NCBI GenBank assembly: GCA_033782935.1
Contig: JAWQEG010000286.1
Span: 4,539,501 to 4,603,500, forward strand
Reading direction: 5' to 3'
Source: Petrolisthes cinctipes
Taxonomy: Eukaryota; Arthropoda; Malacostraca; Decapoda; Porcellanidae
Length of the DNA stretch: 64,000 nt
A program made the translations under genes and the position numbers. Shown piece after piece: positions 47,552-60,400 of this stretch. The notes under the pieces are model-generated. The model did not search any database, had not been told where the DNA came from, and saw only the letters and a program-made list of their open reading frames with translations. The first letter of the stretch is position 1, and each line of letters starts with the position of its first letter.

Positions 47552-50393
47552 GTCCCAGAAGCGATCTGTACATGCCTACTCCGTGTTAGAGTATTTTCAA
47601 AATTCAGGCCCAAAACATGCTGAAAATCGATATTTTTGGTGCCCAATGTCAATATGTGCATGTATCTTCTGTACCCGTTTATATCTCAAATTCAGGCTCA
47701 AAACACCCGAAAATTCAATATTTTGGGGTCCCAGAAGCAATCTGTACAGTGCTAGAATATTTTTAAAATATAGGCTAAAAACATGCTAAAAATCGATCTT
47801 TTAGGTGCCAAAAAGTCGATATCTCAAATTCAGTCCCAAAACACCCGAAAATTCGATATTTAGGGGTCCCAGAAGCGATCTGTACATGCCTACTCCGTGT
47901 TAGAGTATTTTCAAAATACATGCTCAAAACATATTGAAAATCGATCTTTTAGGTGCACAAAAGTCGATATGTGCATGCATCTTCAGTACCCGTTTATATC
48001 TCAAATTCAGGCTCAAAACACCCAAAAATTCAATATTTTGCGGTCCCAGAAGCAATCTGTACATGCCTACTCAGTGTTAGAGTATTTTCAAAATACAGGC
48101 CCAAAACATGCTGAAAATCGATATTTTAGATGCCCAAAGTCAATATGTGCATGTATCTTCTGTACCCATTTACATCTCAAATTCAGGCTCAAAACACCCG
48201 AAAATTCAATATTTTGGGGTCCCAGAAGCAATCTGTACATGCCTACACAGTGCTAGAATATTTTCAAAATATAGGCTAAAAACATGCTAAAAATCGACAT
48301 TTTAGGTGCCAAAAAATCGATATCTCAAATTCAGTCCCAAAACACCCGAAAATTCGATATTTAGAGGTCCCAGAAGGTATCTGTACATGCCTACTCCGTG
48401 TTAGAGTATTTTCAAAATACAGGCCAAAAAAATACTGAAAATCGATCTTTTAGGTGCCCAGAAGTCGATATGTGCATACATCTTCTGTACCCGTTTATAT
48501 CTTAAATTCTGGCCCTAAACACCCGCAAATTCGATATTTTGCGGTCCCAGAAGCGATCTGTACATGCCTACTCCGTGTTAGAGTATTTTCAAAATTCAGG
48601 CCCAAAACATGCTGAAAATCGATATTTTTGGTGCCCAAAGTCAATATGTGCATGTATCTTCTGTACCCGTTTATATCTCAAATTCAGGCTCAAAACACCC
48701 GAAAATTCAATATTTTGGGGTCCCAGAAGCAATCTGTACAGTGCTAGAATATTTTCAAAATATAGGCTAAAAACATGCTAAAAATCGATCTTTTAGGTGC
48801 CAAAAAGTCGATATCTCAAATTCAGTCCCAAAACACCCGAAAATTCGATATTTAGGGGTCCCAGAAGCGATCTGTACATGCCTACTCCGTGTTAGAGTAT
48901 TTTCAAAATACATGCTCAAAACATATTGAAAATCGATCTTTTAGGTGCACAAAAGTCGATATGTGCATGCATCTTCAGTACCCGTTTATATCTCAAATTC
49001 AGGCTCAAAACACCCGAAAATTCAATATTTTGGGGTGCCAGAAGCAATCTGTACATGCCTACTCAGTGTTAGAGTATTTTCAAAATACAGGCCCAAAACA
49101 TGCTGAAAATCGATATTTTAGATGCCCAAAGTCAATATGTGCATGTATCTTCTGTACCCGTTTATATCTCAAATTCAGGCTCAAAACACCCGAAAATTCA
49201 ATATTTTGGGGTCCCAGAAGCAATCTGTACATGCCTACACAGTGCTAGAATATTTTCAAAATATAGGCTAAAAACATGCTAAAAATCGACATTTTAGGTG
49301 CCAAAAAATCGATATCTCAAATTCAGTCCCAAAACACCCGAAAATTCGATATTTAGAGGTCCCAGAAGGTATCTGTACATGCCTACTCCGTGTTAGAGTA
49401 TTTTCAAAATACAGGCCAAAAAAATACTGAAAATCGATCTTTTAGGTGCCCAAAAGTCGATATGTGCATACATCTTCTGTACCCGTTTATATCTCAAATT
49501 CTGGCCCTAAACACCCGCAAATTCGATATTTTGCGGTCCCAGAAACGATCTGTATATGCCTACTCCGCGTTAGAGTATTTTCAAAATTCAGGCCCAAAAC
49601 ATGCTGAAAATCGATATTTTTGGTGCCCAAAGTCAATATGTGCATGTATCTTCTGTACCCGTTTATATCTCAAATTCAGGCTCAAAACACCCGAAAATTC
49701 AATATTTTGGGGTCCCAGAAGCAATCTGTACAGTGCTAGAATATTTTCAAAATATAGGCTAAAAACATGCTAAAAATCGATCTTTTAGGTGCCAAAAAGT
49801 CGATATCTCAAATTCAGTCCCAAAACACCCGAAAATTCGATATTTTGGGGTCCCAGAAGCGATCTGTACATGCCTACTCCGTGTTAGAGTATTTTCAAAA
49901 TTCAGGCCCAAAACATGCTGAAAATCGATATTTTTGGTGCCCAAAGTCAATATGTGCATGTATCTTCTGTACCCGTTTATATCTCAAATTCAGGCTCAAA
50001 ACACCCGAAAATTCAATATTTTGGGGTCCCAGAAGCAATCTGTACAGTGCTAGAATATTTTCAAAATACAGGCCCAAAACATGCTAAAAATCGATCTTTT
50101 AGGTGCCAAAAAGTCGATATCTCAAATTCAGTCCCAAAACACCCGAAAATTCGATATTTAGGGGTCCCAGAAGCGATCTGTATTTTCAAAATACATGCTC
50201 AAAACATATTGAAAATCGATCTTTTAGGTGCACAAAAGTCGATATGTGCATGCATCTTCAGTACCCGTTTATATCTCAAATTCAGGCTCAAAACACCCGA
50301 AAATTCAATATTTTGGGGTCCCAGAAGCAATCTGTACATGCCTACTCAGTGTTACAGTATTTTCAAAATACAGGCCCAAAACATGCTGAAAAT
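47552..50393 (+). repeat. Segmental duplication with 4083-bp offset, copy 1
   Basis: Private variants recur exactly 4083 bp later: GCCCAATGTCAATATG (47641), CCCATTTACATCTC (48165), GGTGCCCAGAAGTCG (48454), TATCTTAAATTC (48499), AGAAACGATCTGTATATGCC (49541), and a short junction GATCTGTATTTTCAAAATAC (50174) that deletes about 22 bp between C and A. Differences between copies are few (for example TTTTTAAAATATA versus TTTTCAAAATATA, and GGGTGCC versus GGGTCCC). Confidence 0.9.
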
Positions 50394-51163
50394 CGATATT
50401 TTAGATGCCCAAAGTCAATATGTGCATGTATCTTCTGTACCCGTTTATATCTCAAATTCAGGCTCAAAACACCCGAAAATTCAATATTTTGGGGTCCCAG
50501 AAGCAATCTGTACATGCCTACACAGTGCTAGAATATTTTCAAAATATAGGCTAAAAACATGCTAAAAATCGACATTTTAGGTGCCAAAAAATCGATATCT
50601 CAAATTCAGTCCCAAAACACCCGAAAATTCGATATTTAGAGGTCCCAGAAGGTATCTGTACATGCCTACTCCGTGTTAGAGTATTTTCAAAATACAGGCC
50701 AAAAAAATACTGAAAATCGATCTTTTAGGTGCCCAAAAGTCGATATGTGCATACATCTTCTGTACCCGTTTATATCTCAAATTCTGGCCCTAAACACCCG
50801 AAAATTCGATATTTTGGGATCCCAGAAGCGATCTGTACATGCCTACTCCGTGTTAGAGTATTTTCAAAATTCAGGCCCAAAACATGCTGAAAATCGATAT
50901 TTTTGGTGCCCAAAGTCAATATGTGCATGTATCTTCTGTACCCGTTTATATCTCAAATTCAGGCTCAAAACACCCGAAAATTCAATATTTTGGGGTCCCA
51001 GAAGCAATCTGTACAGTGCTAGAATATTTTCAAAATATAGGCTAAAAACATGCTAAAAATCGATCTTTTAGGTGCCAAAAAGTCGATATCTCAAATTCAG
51101 TCCCAAAACACCCGAAAATTCGATATTTAGGGGTCCCAGAAGCGATCTGTACATGCCTACTCC

Positions 51164-51488
51164 GTGTTAGAGTATTTTCAAAATACATGCTCAAAACATA
51201 TTGAAAATCGATCTTTTAGGTGCACAAAAGTCGATATGTGCATGCATCTTCAGTACCCGTTTATATCTCAAATTCAGGCTCAAAACACCCGAAAATTCAA
51301 TATTTTGGGGTCCCAGAAGCAATCTGTACATGCCTACACAGTGCTAGAATATTTTCAAAATATAGGCTAAAAACATGCTAAAAATCGACATTTTAGGTGC
51401 CAAAAAATCGATATCTCAAATTCAGTCCCAAAACACCCGAAAATTCGATATTTAGAGGTCCCAGAAGGTATCTGTACATGCCTACTCC
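51164..51488 (+). repeat. Shortened unit A-C (325 bp), B deleted, copy 4
   Basis: A2 of the CATATTG subtype is joined to C2. It lies between the two copies of the 4083-bp duplication and is not repeated in the visible part of the second copy. Confidence 0.9.
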
Positions 51489-51634
51489 GTGTTAGAGTAT
51501 TTTCAAAATACAGGCCAAAAAAATACTGAAAATCGATCTTTTAGGTGCCCAAAAGTCGATATGTGCATACATCTTCTGTACCCGTTTATATCTCAAATTC
51601 TGGCCCTAAACACCCGAAAATTCGATATTTTGGG

Positions 51635-54476
51635 GTCCCAGAAGCGATCTGTACATGCCTACTCCGTGTTAGAGTATTTTCAAAATTCAGGCCCAAAACA
51701 TGCTGAAAATCGATATTTTTGGTGCCCAATGTCAATATGTGCATGTATCTTCTGTACCCGTTTATATCTCAAATTCAGGCTCAAAACACCCGAAAATTCA
51801 ATATTTTGGGGTCCCAGAAGCAATCTGTACAGTGCTAGAATATTTTCAAAATATAGGCTAAAAACATGCTAAAAATCGATCTTTTAGGTGCCAAAAAGTC
51901 GATATCTCAAATTCAGTCCCAAAACACCCGAAAATTCGATATTTAGGGGTCCCAGAAGCGATCTGTACATGCCTACTCCGTGTTAGAGTATTTTCAAAAT
52001 ACATGCTCAAAACATATTGAAAATCGATCTTTTAGGTGCACAAAAGTCGATATGTGCATGCATCTTCAGTACCCGTTTATATCTCAAATTCAGGCTCAAA
52101 ACACCCAAAAATTCAATATTTTGCGGTCCCAGAAGCAATCTGTACATGCCTACTCAGTGTTAGAGTATTTTCAAAATACAGGCCCAAAACATGCTGAAAA
52201 TCGATATTTTAGATGCCCAAAGTCAATATGTGCATGTATCTTCTGTACCCATTTACATCTCAAATTCAGGCTCAAAACACCCGAAAATTCAATATTTTGG
52301 GGTCCCAGAAGCAATCTGTACATGCCTACACAGTGCTAGAATATTTTCAAAATATAGGCTAAAAACATGCTAAAAATCGACATTTTAGGTGCCAAAAAAT
52401 CGATATCTCAAATTCAGTCCCAAAACACCCGAAAATTCGATATTTAGAGGTCCCAGAAGGTATCTGTACATGCCTACTCCGTGTTAGAGTATTTTCAAAA
52501 TACAGGCCAAAAAAATACTGAAAATCGATCTTTTAGGTGCCCAGAAGTCGATATGTGCATACATCTTCTGTACCCGTTTATATCTTAAATTCTGGCCCTA
52601 AACACCCGCAAATTCGATATTTTGCGGTCCCAGAAGCGATCTGTACATGCCTACTCCGTGTTAGAGTATTTTCAAAATTCAGGCCCAAAACATGCTGAAA
52701 ATCGATATTTTTGGTGCCCAAAGTCAATATGTGCATGTATCTTCTGTACCCGTTTATATCTCAAATTCAGGCTCAAAACACCCGAAAATTCAATATTTTG
52801 GGGTCCCAGAAGCAATCTGTACAGTGCTAGAATATTTTCAAAATATAGGCTAAAAACATGCTAAAAATCGATCTTTTAGGTGCCAAAAAGTCGATATCTC
52901 AAATTCAGTCCCAAAACACCCGAAAATTCGATATTTAGGGGTCCCAGAAGCGATCTGTACATGCCTACTCCGTGTTAGAGTATTTTCAAAATACATGCTC
53001 AAAACATATTGAAAATCGATCTTTTAGGTGCACAAAAGTCGATATGTGCATGCATCTTCAGTACCCGTTTATATCTCAAATTCAGGCTCAAAACACCCGA
53101 AAATTCAATATTTTGGGGTCCCAGAAGCAATCTGTACATGCCTACTCAGTGTTAGAGTATTTTCAAAATACAGGCCCAAAACATGCTGAAAATCGATATT
53201 TTAGATGCCCAAAGTCAATATGTGCATGTATCTTCTGTACCCGTTTATATCTCAAATTCAGGCTCAAAACACCCGAAAATTCAATATTTTGGGGTCCCAG
53301 AAGCAATCTGTACATGCCTACACAGTGCTAGAATATTTTCAAAATATAGGCTAAAAACATGCTAAAAATCGACATTTTAGGTGCCAAAAAATCGATATCT
53401 CAAATTCAGTCCCAAAACACCCGAAAATTCGATATTTAGAGGTCCCAGAAGGTATCTGTACATGCCTACTCCGTGTTAGAGTATTTTCAAAATACAGGCC
53501 AAAAAAATACTGAAAATCGATCTTTTAGGTGCCCAAAAGTCGATATGTGCATACATCTTCTGTACCCGTTTATATCTCAAATTCTGGCCCTAAACACCCG
53601 CAAATTCGATATTTTGCGGTCCCAGAAACGATCTGTATATGCCTACTCCGCGTTAGAGTATTTTCAAAATTCAGGCCCAAAACATGCTGAAAATCGATAT
53701 TTTTGGTGCCCAAAGTCAATATGTGCATGTATCTTCTGTACCCGTTTATATCTCAAATTCAGGCTCAAAACACCCGAAAATTCAATATTTTGGGGTCCCA
53801 GAAGCAATCTGTACAGTGCTAGAATATTTTCAAAATATAGGCTAAAAACATGCTAAAAATCGATCTTTTAGGTGCCAAAAAGTCGATATCTCAAATTCAG
53901 TCCCAAAACACCCGAAAATTCGATATTTTGGGGTCCCAGAAGCGATCTGTACATGCCTACTCCGTGTTAGAGTATTTTCAAAATTCAGGCCCAAAACATG
54001 CTGAAAATCGATATTTTTGGTGCCCAAAGTCAATATGTGCATGTATCTTCTGTACCCGTTTATATCTCAAATTCAGGCTCAAAACACCCGAAAATTCAAT
54101 ATTTTGGGGTCCCAGAAGCAATCTGTACAGTGCTAGAATATTTTCAAAATACAGGCCCAAAACATGCTAAAAATCGATCTTTTAGGTGCCAAAAAGTCGA
54201 TATCTCAAATTCAGTCCCAAAACACCCGAAAATTCGATATTTAGGGGTCCCAGAAGCGATCTGTATTTTCAAAATACATGCTCAAAACATATTGAAAATC
54301 GATCTTTTAGGTGCACAAAAGTCGATATGTGCATGCATCTTCAGTACCCGTTTATATCTCAAATTCAGGCTCAAAACACCCGAAAATTCAATATTTTGGG
54401 GTCCCAGAAGCAATCTGTACATGCCTACTCAGTGTTAGAGTATTTTCAAAATACAGGCCCAAAACATGCTGAAAAT
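51635..54476 (+). repeat. Segmental duplication with 4083-bp offset, copy 2
   Basis: Matches 47552-50393 variant for variant (51724, 52248, 52537, 52582, 53624 and 54257). Similarity stops after about 54440-54480, where the B monomer becomes B1-like (ATATTTTTGGTGCCC) instead of ATTTTAGATGCCC. The event involved at least four HORs and is not a simple multiple of 992 bp. Confidence 0.9.
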
Positions 54477-57400
54477 CGATATTTTTGGTGCCCAAAGTCA
54501 ATATGTGCATGTATCTTCTGTACCCGTTTATATCTCAAATTCAGGCTCAAAACACCCGAAAATTCGATATTTTGCGGTCCCAGAAGCAATCTGTACATGC
54601 CTACACAGTGCTAGAATATTTTCAAAATATAGGCTAAAAACATGCTAAAAATCGACATTTTAGGTGCCAAAAAATCGATATCTCAAATTCAGTCCCAAAA
54701 CACCCGAAAATTCGATATTTAGAGGTCCCAGAAGGTATCTGTACATGCCTACTCCGTGTTAGAGTATTTTCAAAATACAGGCCAAAAAAATACTGAAAAT
54801 CGATCTTTTAGGTGCCCAAAAGTCGATATGTGCATACATCTTCTGTACCCGTTTATATCTCAAATTCTGGCCCTAAACACCCGCAAATTCGATATTTTGC
54901 GGTCCCAGAAGCGATCTGTACATGCCTACTCCGTGTTAGAGTATTTTCAAAATTCAGGCCCAAAACATGCTGAAAATCGATATTTTTGGTGCCCAAAGTC
55001 AATATGTGCATGTATCTTCTGTACCCGTTTATATCTCAAATTCAGGCTCAAAACACCCGAAAATTCAATATTTTGGGGTCCCAGAAGCAATCTGTACAGT
55101 GCTAGAATATTTTCAAAATATAGGCTAAAAACATGCTAAAAATCGATCTTTTAGGTGCCAAAAAGTCGATATCTCAAATTCAGTCCCAAAACACCCGAAA
55201 ATTCGATATTTAGGGGTCCCAGAAGCGATCTGTACATGCCTACTCCGTGTTAGAGTATTTTCAAAATACATGCTCAAAACATATTGAAAATCGATCTTTT
55301 AGGTGCACAAAAGTCGATATGTGCATGCATCTTTAGTACCCGTTTATATCTCAAATTCAGGCTCAAAACACCCGAAAATTCAATATTTTGGGGTCCCAGA
55401 AGCAATCTGTACATGCCTACTCAGAGTTAGAGTATTTTCAAAATACAGGCCCAAAACATGCTGAAAATCGATATTTTAGATGCCCAAAGTCAATATGTGC
55501 ATGTATCTTCTGTACCCGTTTATATCTCAAATTCAGGCTCAAAACACCCGAAAATTCAATATTTTGGGGTCCCAGAAGCAATCTGTACATGCCTACACAG
55601 TGCTAGAATATTTTCAAAATATAGGCTAAAAACATGCTAAAAATCGACATTTTAGGTGCCAAAAAATCGATATCTCAAATTCAGTCCCAAAACACCCGAA
55701 AATTCGATATTTAGAGGTCCCAGAAGGTATCTGTACATGCCTACTCCGTGTTAGAGTATTTTCAAAATACAGGCCAAAAAAATACTGAAAATCGAAATTT
55801 TAGGTGCCCAAAAGTCGATATGTGCATACATCTTCTGTACCCGTTTATATCTCAAATTCTGGCCCTAAACACCCGAAAATTCGATATTTTGGGGTCCCAG
55901 AAGCGATCTGTACATGCCTACTCCGTGTTAGAGTATTTTCAAAATTCAGGCCCAAAACATGCTGAAAATCGATATTTTTGGTGCCCAAAGTCAATATGTG
56001 CATGTATCTTCTGTACCCGTTTATATCTCAAATTCAGGCTCAAAACACCCGAAAATTCAATATTTTGGGGTCCCAGAAGCAATCTGTACAGTGCTAGAAT
56101 ATTTTCAAAATATAGGCTAAAAACATGCTAAAAATCGATCTTTTAGGTGCCAAAAAGTCGATATCTCAAATTCAGTCCCAAAACACCCGAAAATTCGATA
56201 TTTAGGGGTCCCAGAAGCGATCTGTACATGCCTACTCCGTGTTAGAGTATTTTCAAAATACATGCTCAAAACATACTGAAAATCGATCTTTTAGGTGCAC
56301 AAAAGTCGATATGTGCATGCATCTTCAGTACCCGTTTATATCTCAAATTCAGGCTCAAAACACCCGAAAATTCAATATTTTGGGGTCCCAGAAGCAATCT
56401 GTACATGCCTACTCAGTGTTAGAGTATTTTCAAAATACAGGCCCAAAACATGCTGAAAATCGATATTTTAGATGCCCAAAGTCAATATGTGCATGTATCT
56501 TCTGTACCCGTTTATATCTCAAATTCAGGTTCAAAACACCCGAAAATTCAATATTTTGGGGTCCCAGAAGCAATCTGTACATGCCTACACAGTGCTAGAA
56601 TATTTTCAAAATATAGGCTAAAAACATGCTAAAAATCGACATTTTAGGTGCCAAAAAATCGATATCTCAAATTCAGTCCCAAAACACCCGAAAATTCGAT
56701 ATTTAGAGGTCCCAGAAGGTATCTGTACATGCCTACTCCGTGTTAGAGTATTTTCAAAATACAGGCCAAAAAAATACTGAAAATCGATCTTTTAGGTGCC
56801 CAAAAGTCGATATGTGCATACATCTTCTGTACCCGTTTATATCTCAAATTCTGGCCCTAAACACCTGAAAATTCGATATTTTGGGGTCCCAGAAGCGATC
56901 TGTACATGCCTACTCCGTGTTAGAGTATTTTCAAAATTCAGGCCCAAAACATGCTGAAAATCGATATTTTTGGTGCCCAAAGTCAATATGTGCATGTATC
57001 TTCTGTACCCGTTTATATCTCAAATTCAGGCTCAAAACACCCGAAAATTCAATATTTTGGGGTCCCAGAAGCAATCTGTACAGTGCTAGAATATTTTCAA
57101 AATATAGGCTAAAAACATGCTAAAAATCGATCTTTTAGGTGCCAATAAGTCGATATCTCAAATTCAGTCCCAAAACACCCGAAAATTCGATATTTAGGGG
57201 TCCCATAAGCGATCTGTACATGCCTACTCCGTGTTAGAGTATTTTCAAAATACATTCTCAAAACATATTGAAAATCGATCTTTTAGGTGCACAAAAGTCG
57301 ATATGTGCATGCATCTTCAGTACCCGTTTATATCTCAAATTCAGGCTCAAAACACCCGAAAATTCAATATTTTGGGGTCCCAGAAGCAATCTGTACATGC

Positions 57401-60400
57401 CTACTCAGTGTTAGAGTATTTTCAAAATACAGGCCCAAAACATGCTGAAAATCGATATTTTAGATGCCCAAAGTCAATATGTGCATGTATCTTCTGTACC
57501 CGTTTATATCTCAAATTCAGGCTCAAAACACCCGAAAATTCAATATTTTGGGGTCCCAGAAGCAATCTGTACATGCCTACACAGTGCTAGAATATTTTCA
57601 AAATATAGGCTAAAAACATGCTAAAAATCGACATTTTAGGTGCCAAAAAATCGATATCTCAAATTCAGTCCCAAAACACCCGAAAATTCGATATTTAGAG
57701 GTCCCAGAAGGTATCTGTACATGCCTACTCCGTGTTAGAGTATTTTCAAAATACAGGCCAAAAAAATACTGAAAATCGATCTTTTAGGTGCCCAAAAGTC
57801 GATATGTGCATACATCTTCTGTACCCGTTTATATCTCAAATTCTGGCCCTAAACACCCGCAAATTCGATATTTTGCGGTCCCAGAAACGATCTGTACATG
57901 CCTACTCCGTGTTAGAGTATTTTCAAAATTCAGGCCCAAAACATGCTGAAAATCGATATTTTTGGTGCCCAAAGTCAATATGTGCATGTATCTTCTGTAC
58001 CCGTTTATATCTCAAATTCAGGCTCAAAACACCCGAAAATTCAATATTTTGGGGTCCCAGAAGCAATCTGTACAGTGCTAGAATATTTTCAAAATATAGG
58101 CTAAAAACATGCTAAAAATCGATCTTTTAGGTGCCAAAAAGTCGATATCTCAAATTCAGTCCCAAAACACCCGAAAATTCGATATTTAGGGGTCCCAGAA
58201 GCGATCTGTACATGCCTACTCCGTGTTAGAGTATTTTCAAAATACATGCTCAAAACATACTGAAAATCGATCTTTTAGGTGCACAAAAGTCGATATGTGC
58301 ATGCATCTTCAGTACCCGTTTATATCTCAAATTCAGGCTCAAAACACCCGAAAATTCAATATTTTGGGGTCCCAGAAGCAATCTGTACATGCCTACTCAG
58401 TGTTAGAGTATTTTCAAAATACAGGCCCAAAACATGCTGAAAATCGATATTTTAGATGCCCAAAGTCAATATGTGCATGTATCTTCTGTACCCGTTTATA
58501 TCTCAAATTCAGGCTCAAAACACCCGAAAATTCAATATTTTGGGGTCCCAGAAGCAATCTGTACATGCCTACACAGTGCTAGAATATTTTCAAAATATAG
58601 GCTAAAAACATGCTAAAAATCGACATTTTAGGTGCCAAAAAATCGATATCTCAAATTCAGTCCCAAAACACCCGAAAATTCGATATTTAGAGGTCCCAGA
58701 AGGTATCTGTACATGCCTACTCCGTGTTAGAGTATTTTCAAAATACAGGCCAAAAAAATACTGAAAATCGATCTTTTAGGTGCCCAAAAGTCGATATGTG
58801 CATACATCTTCTGTACCCGTTTATATATCAAATTCTGGCCCTAAACACCCGAAAATTCGATATTTTGGGGTCCCAGAAGCGATCTGTACATGCCTACTCC
58901 GTGTTAGAGTATTTTCAAAATTCAGGCCCAAAACATGCTGAAAATCGATATTTTTGGTGCCCAAAGTCAATATGTGCATGTATCTTCTGTACCCGTTTAT
59001 ATCTCAAATTCAGGCTCAAAACACCCGAAAATTCAATATTTTGGGGTCCCAGAAGCAATCTGTACAGTGCTAGAATATTTTCAAAATATAGGCTAAAAAC
59101 ATGCTAAAAATCGATCTTTTAGGTGCCAAAAAGTCGATATCTCAAATTCAGTCCCAAAACACCCGAAAATTCGATATTTAGGGGTCCCAGAAGCGATCTG
59201 TACATGCCTACTCCGTGTTAGAGTATTTTCAAAATACATGCTCAAAACATATTGAAAATCGATCTTTTAGGTGCACAAAAGTCGATATGTGCATGCATCT
59301 TCAGTACCCGTTTATATCTCAAATTCAGGCTCAAAACACCCGAAAATTCAATATTTTGGGGTCCCAGAAGCAATCTGTACATGCCTACTCAGTGTTAGAG
59401 TATTTTCAAAATACAGGCCCAAAACATGCTGAAAATCGATATTTTAGATGCCCAAAGTCAATATGTGCATGTATCTTCTGTACCCGTTTATATCTCAAAT
59501 TCAGGCTCAAAACACCCGAAAATTCAATATTTTGGGGTCCCAGAAGCAATCTGTACATGCCTACACAGTGCTAGAATATTTTCAAAATATAGGCTAAAAA
59601 CATGCTAAAAATCGACATTTTAGGTGCCAAAAAATCGATATCTCAAATTCAGTCCCAAAACACCCGAAAATTCGATATTTAGAGGTCCCAGAAGGTATCT
59701 GTACATGCCTACTCCGTGTTAGAGTATTTTCAAAATACAGGCCAAAAAAATACTGAAAATCGATCTTTTAGGTGCCCAAAAGTCGATATGTGCATACATC
59801 TTCTGTACCCGTTTATATCTCAAATTCTGGCCCTAAACACCCGAAAATTCGATATTTTGGGGTCCCAGAAGCGATCTGTACATGCCTACTCCGTGTTAGA
59901 GTATTTTCAAAATTCAGGCCCAAAACATGCTGAAAATCGATATTTTTGGTGCCCAAAGTCAATATGTGCATGTATCTTCTGTACCCGTTTATATCTCAAA
60001 TTCAGGCTCAAAACACCCGAAAATTCAATATTTTGGGGTCCCAGAAGCAATCTGTACAGTGCTAGAATATTTTCAAAATATAGGCTAAAAACATGCTAAA
60101 AATCGATCTTTTAGGTGCCAAAAAGTCGATATCTCAAATTCAGTCCCAAAACACCCGAAAATTCGATATTTAGGGGTCCCAGAAGCGATCTGTACATGCC
60201 TACTCCGTGTTAGAGTATTTTCAAAATACATGCTCAAAACATATTGAAAATCGATCTTTTAGGTGCACAAAAGTCGATATGTGCATGCATCTTCAGTACC
60301 CGTTTATATCTCAAATTCAGGCTCAAAACACCCGAAAATTCAATATTTTGGGGTCCCAGAAGCAATCTGTACATGCCTACTCAGTGTTAGAGTATTTTCA

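Noticed and set aside
49915..50565. 216-codon open frame, the longest in the satellite
   Set aside because: It is created by the deletion junction at about 50174, which joins C to A in frame. The duplicate 4083 bp downstream carries a shorter version, so it is an accident of monomer fusion.
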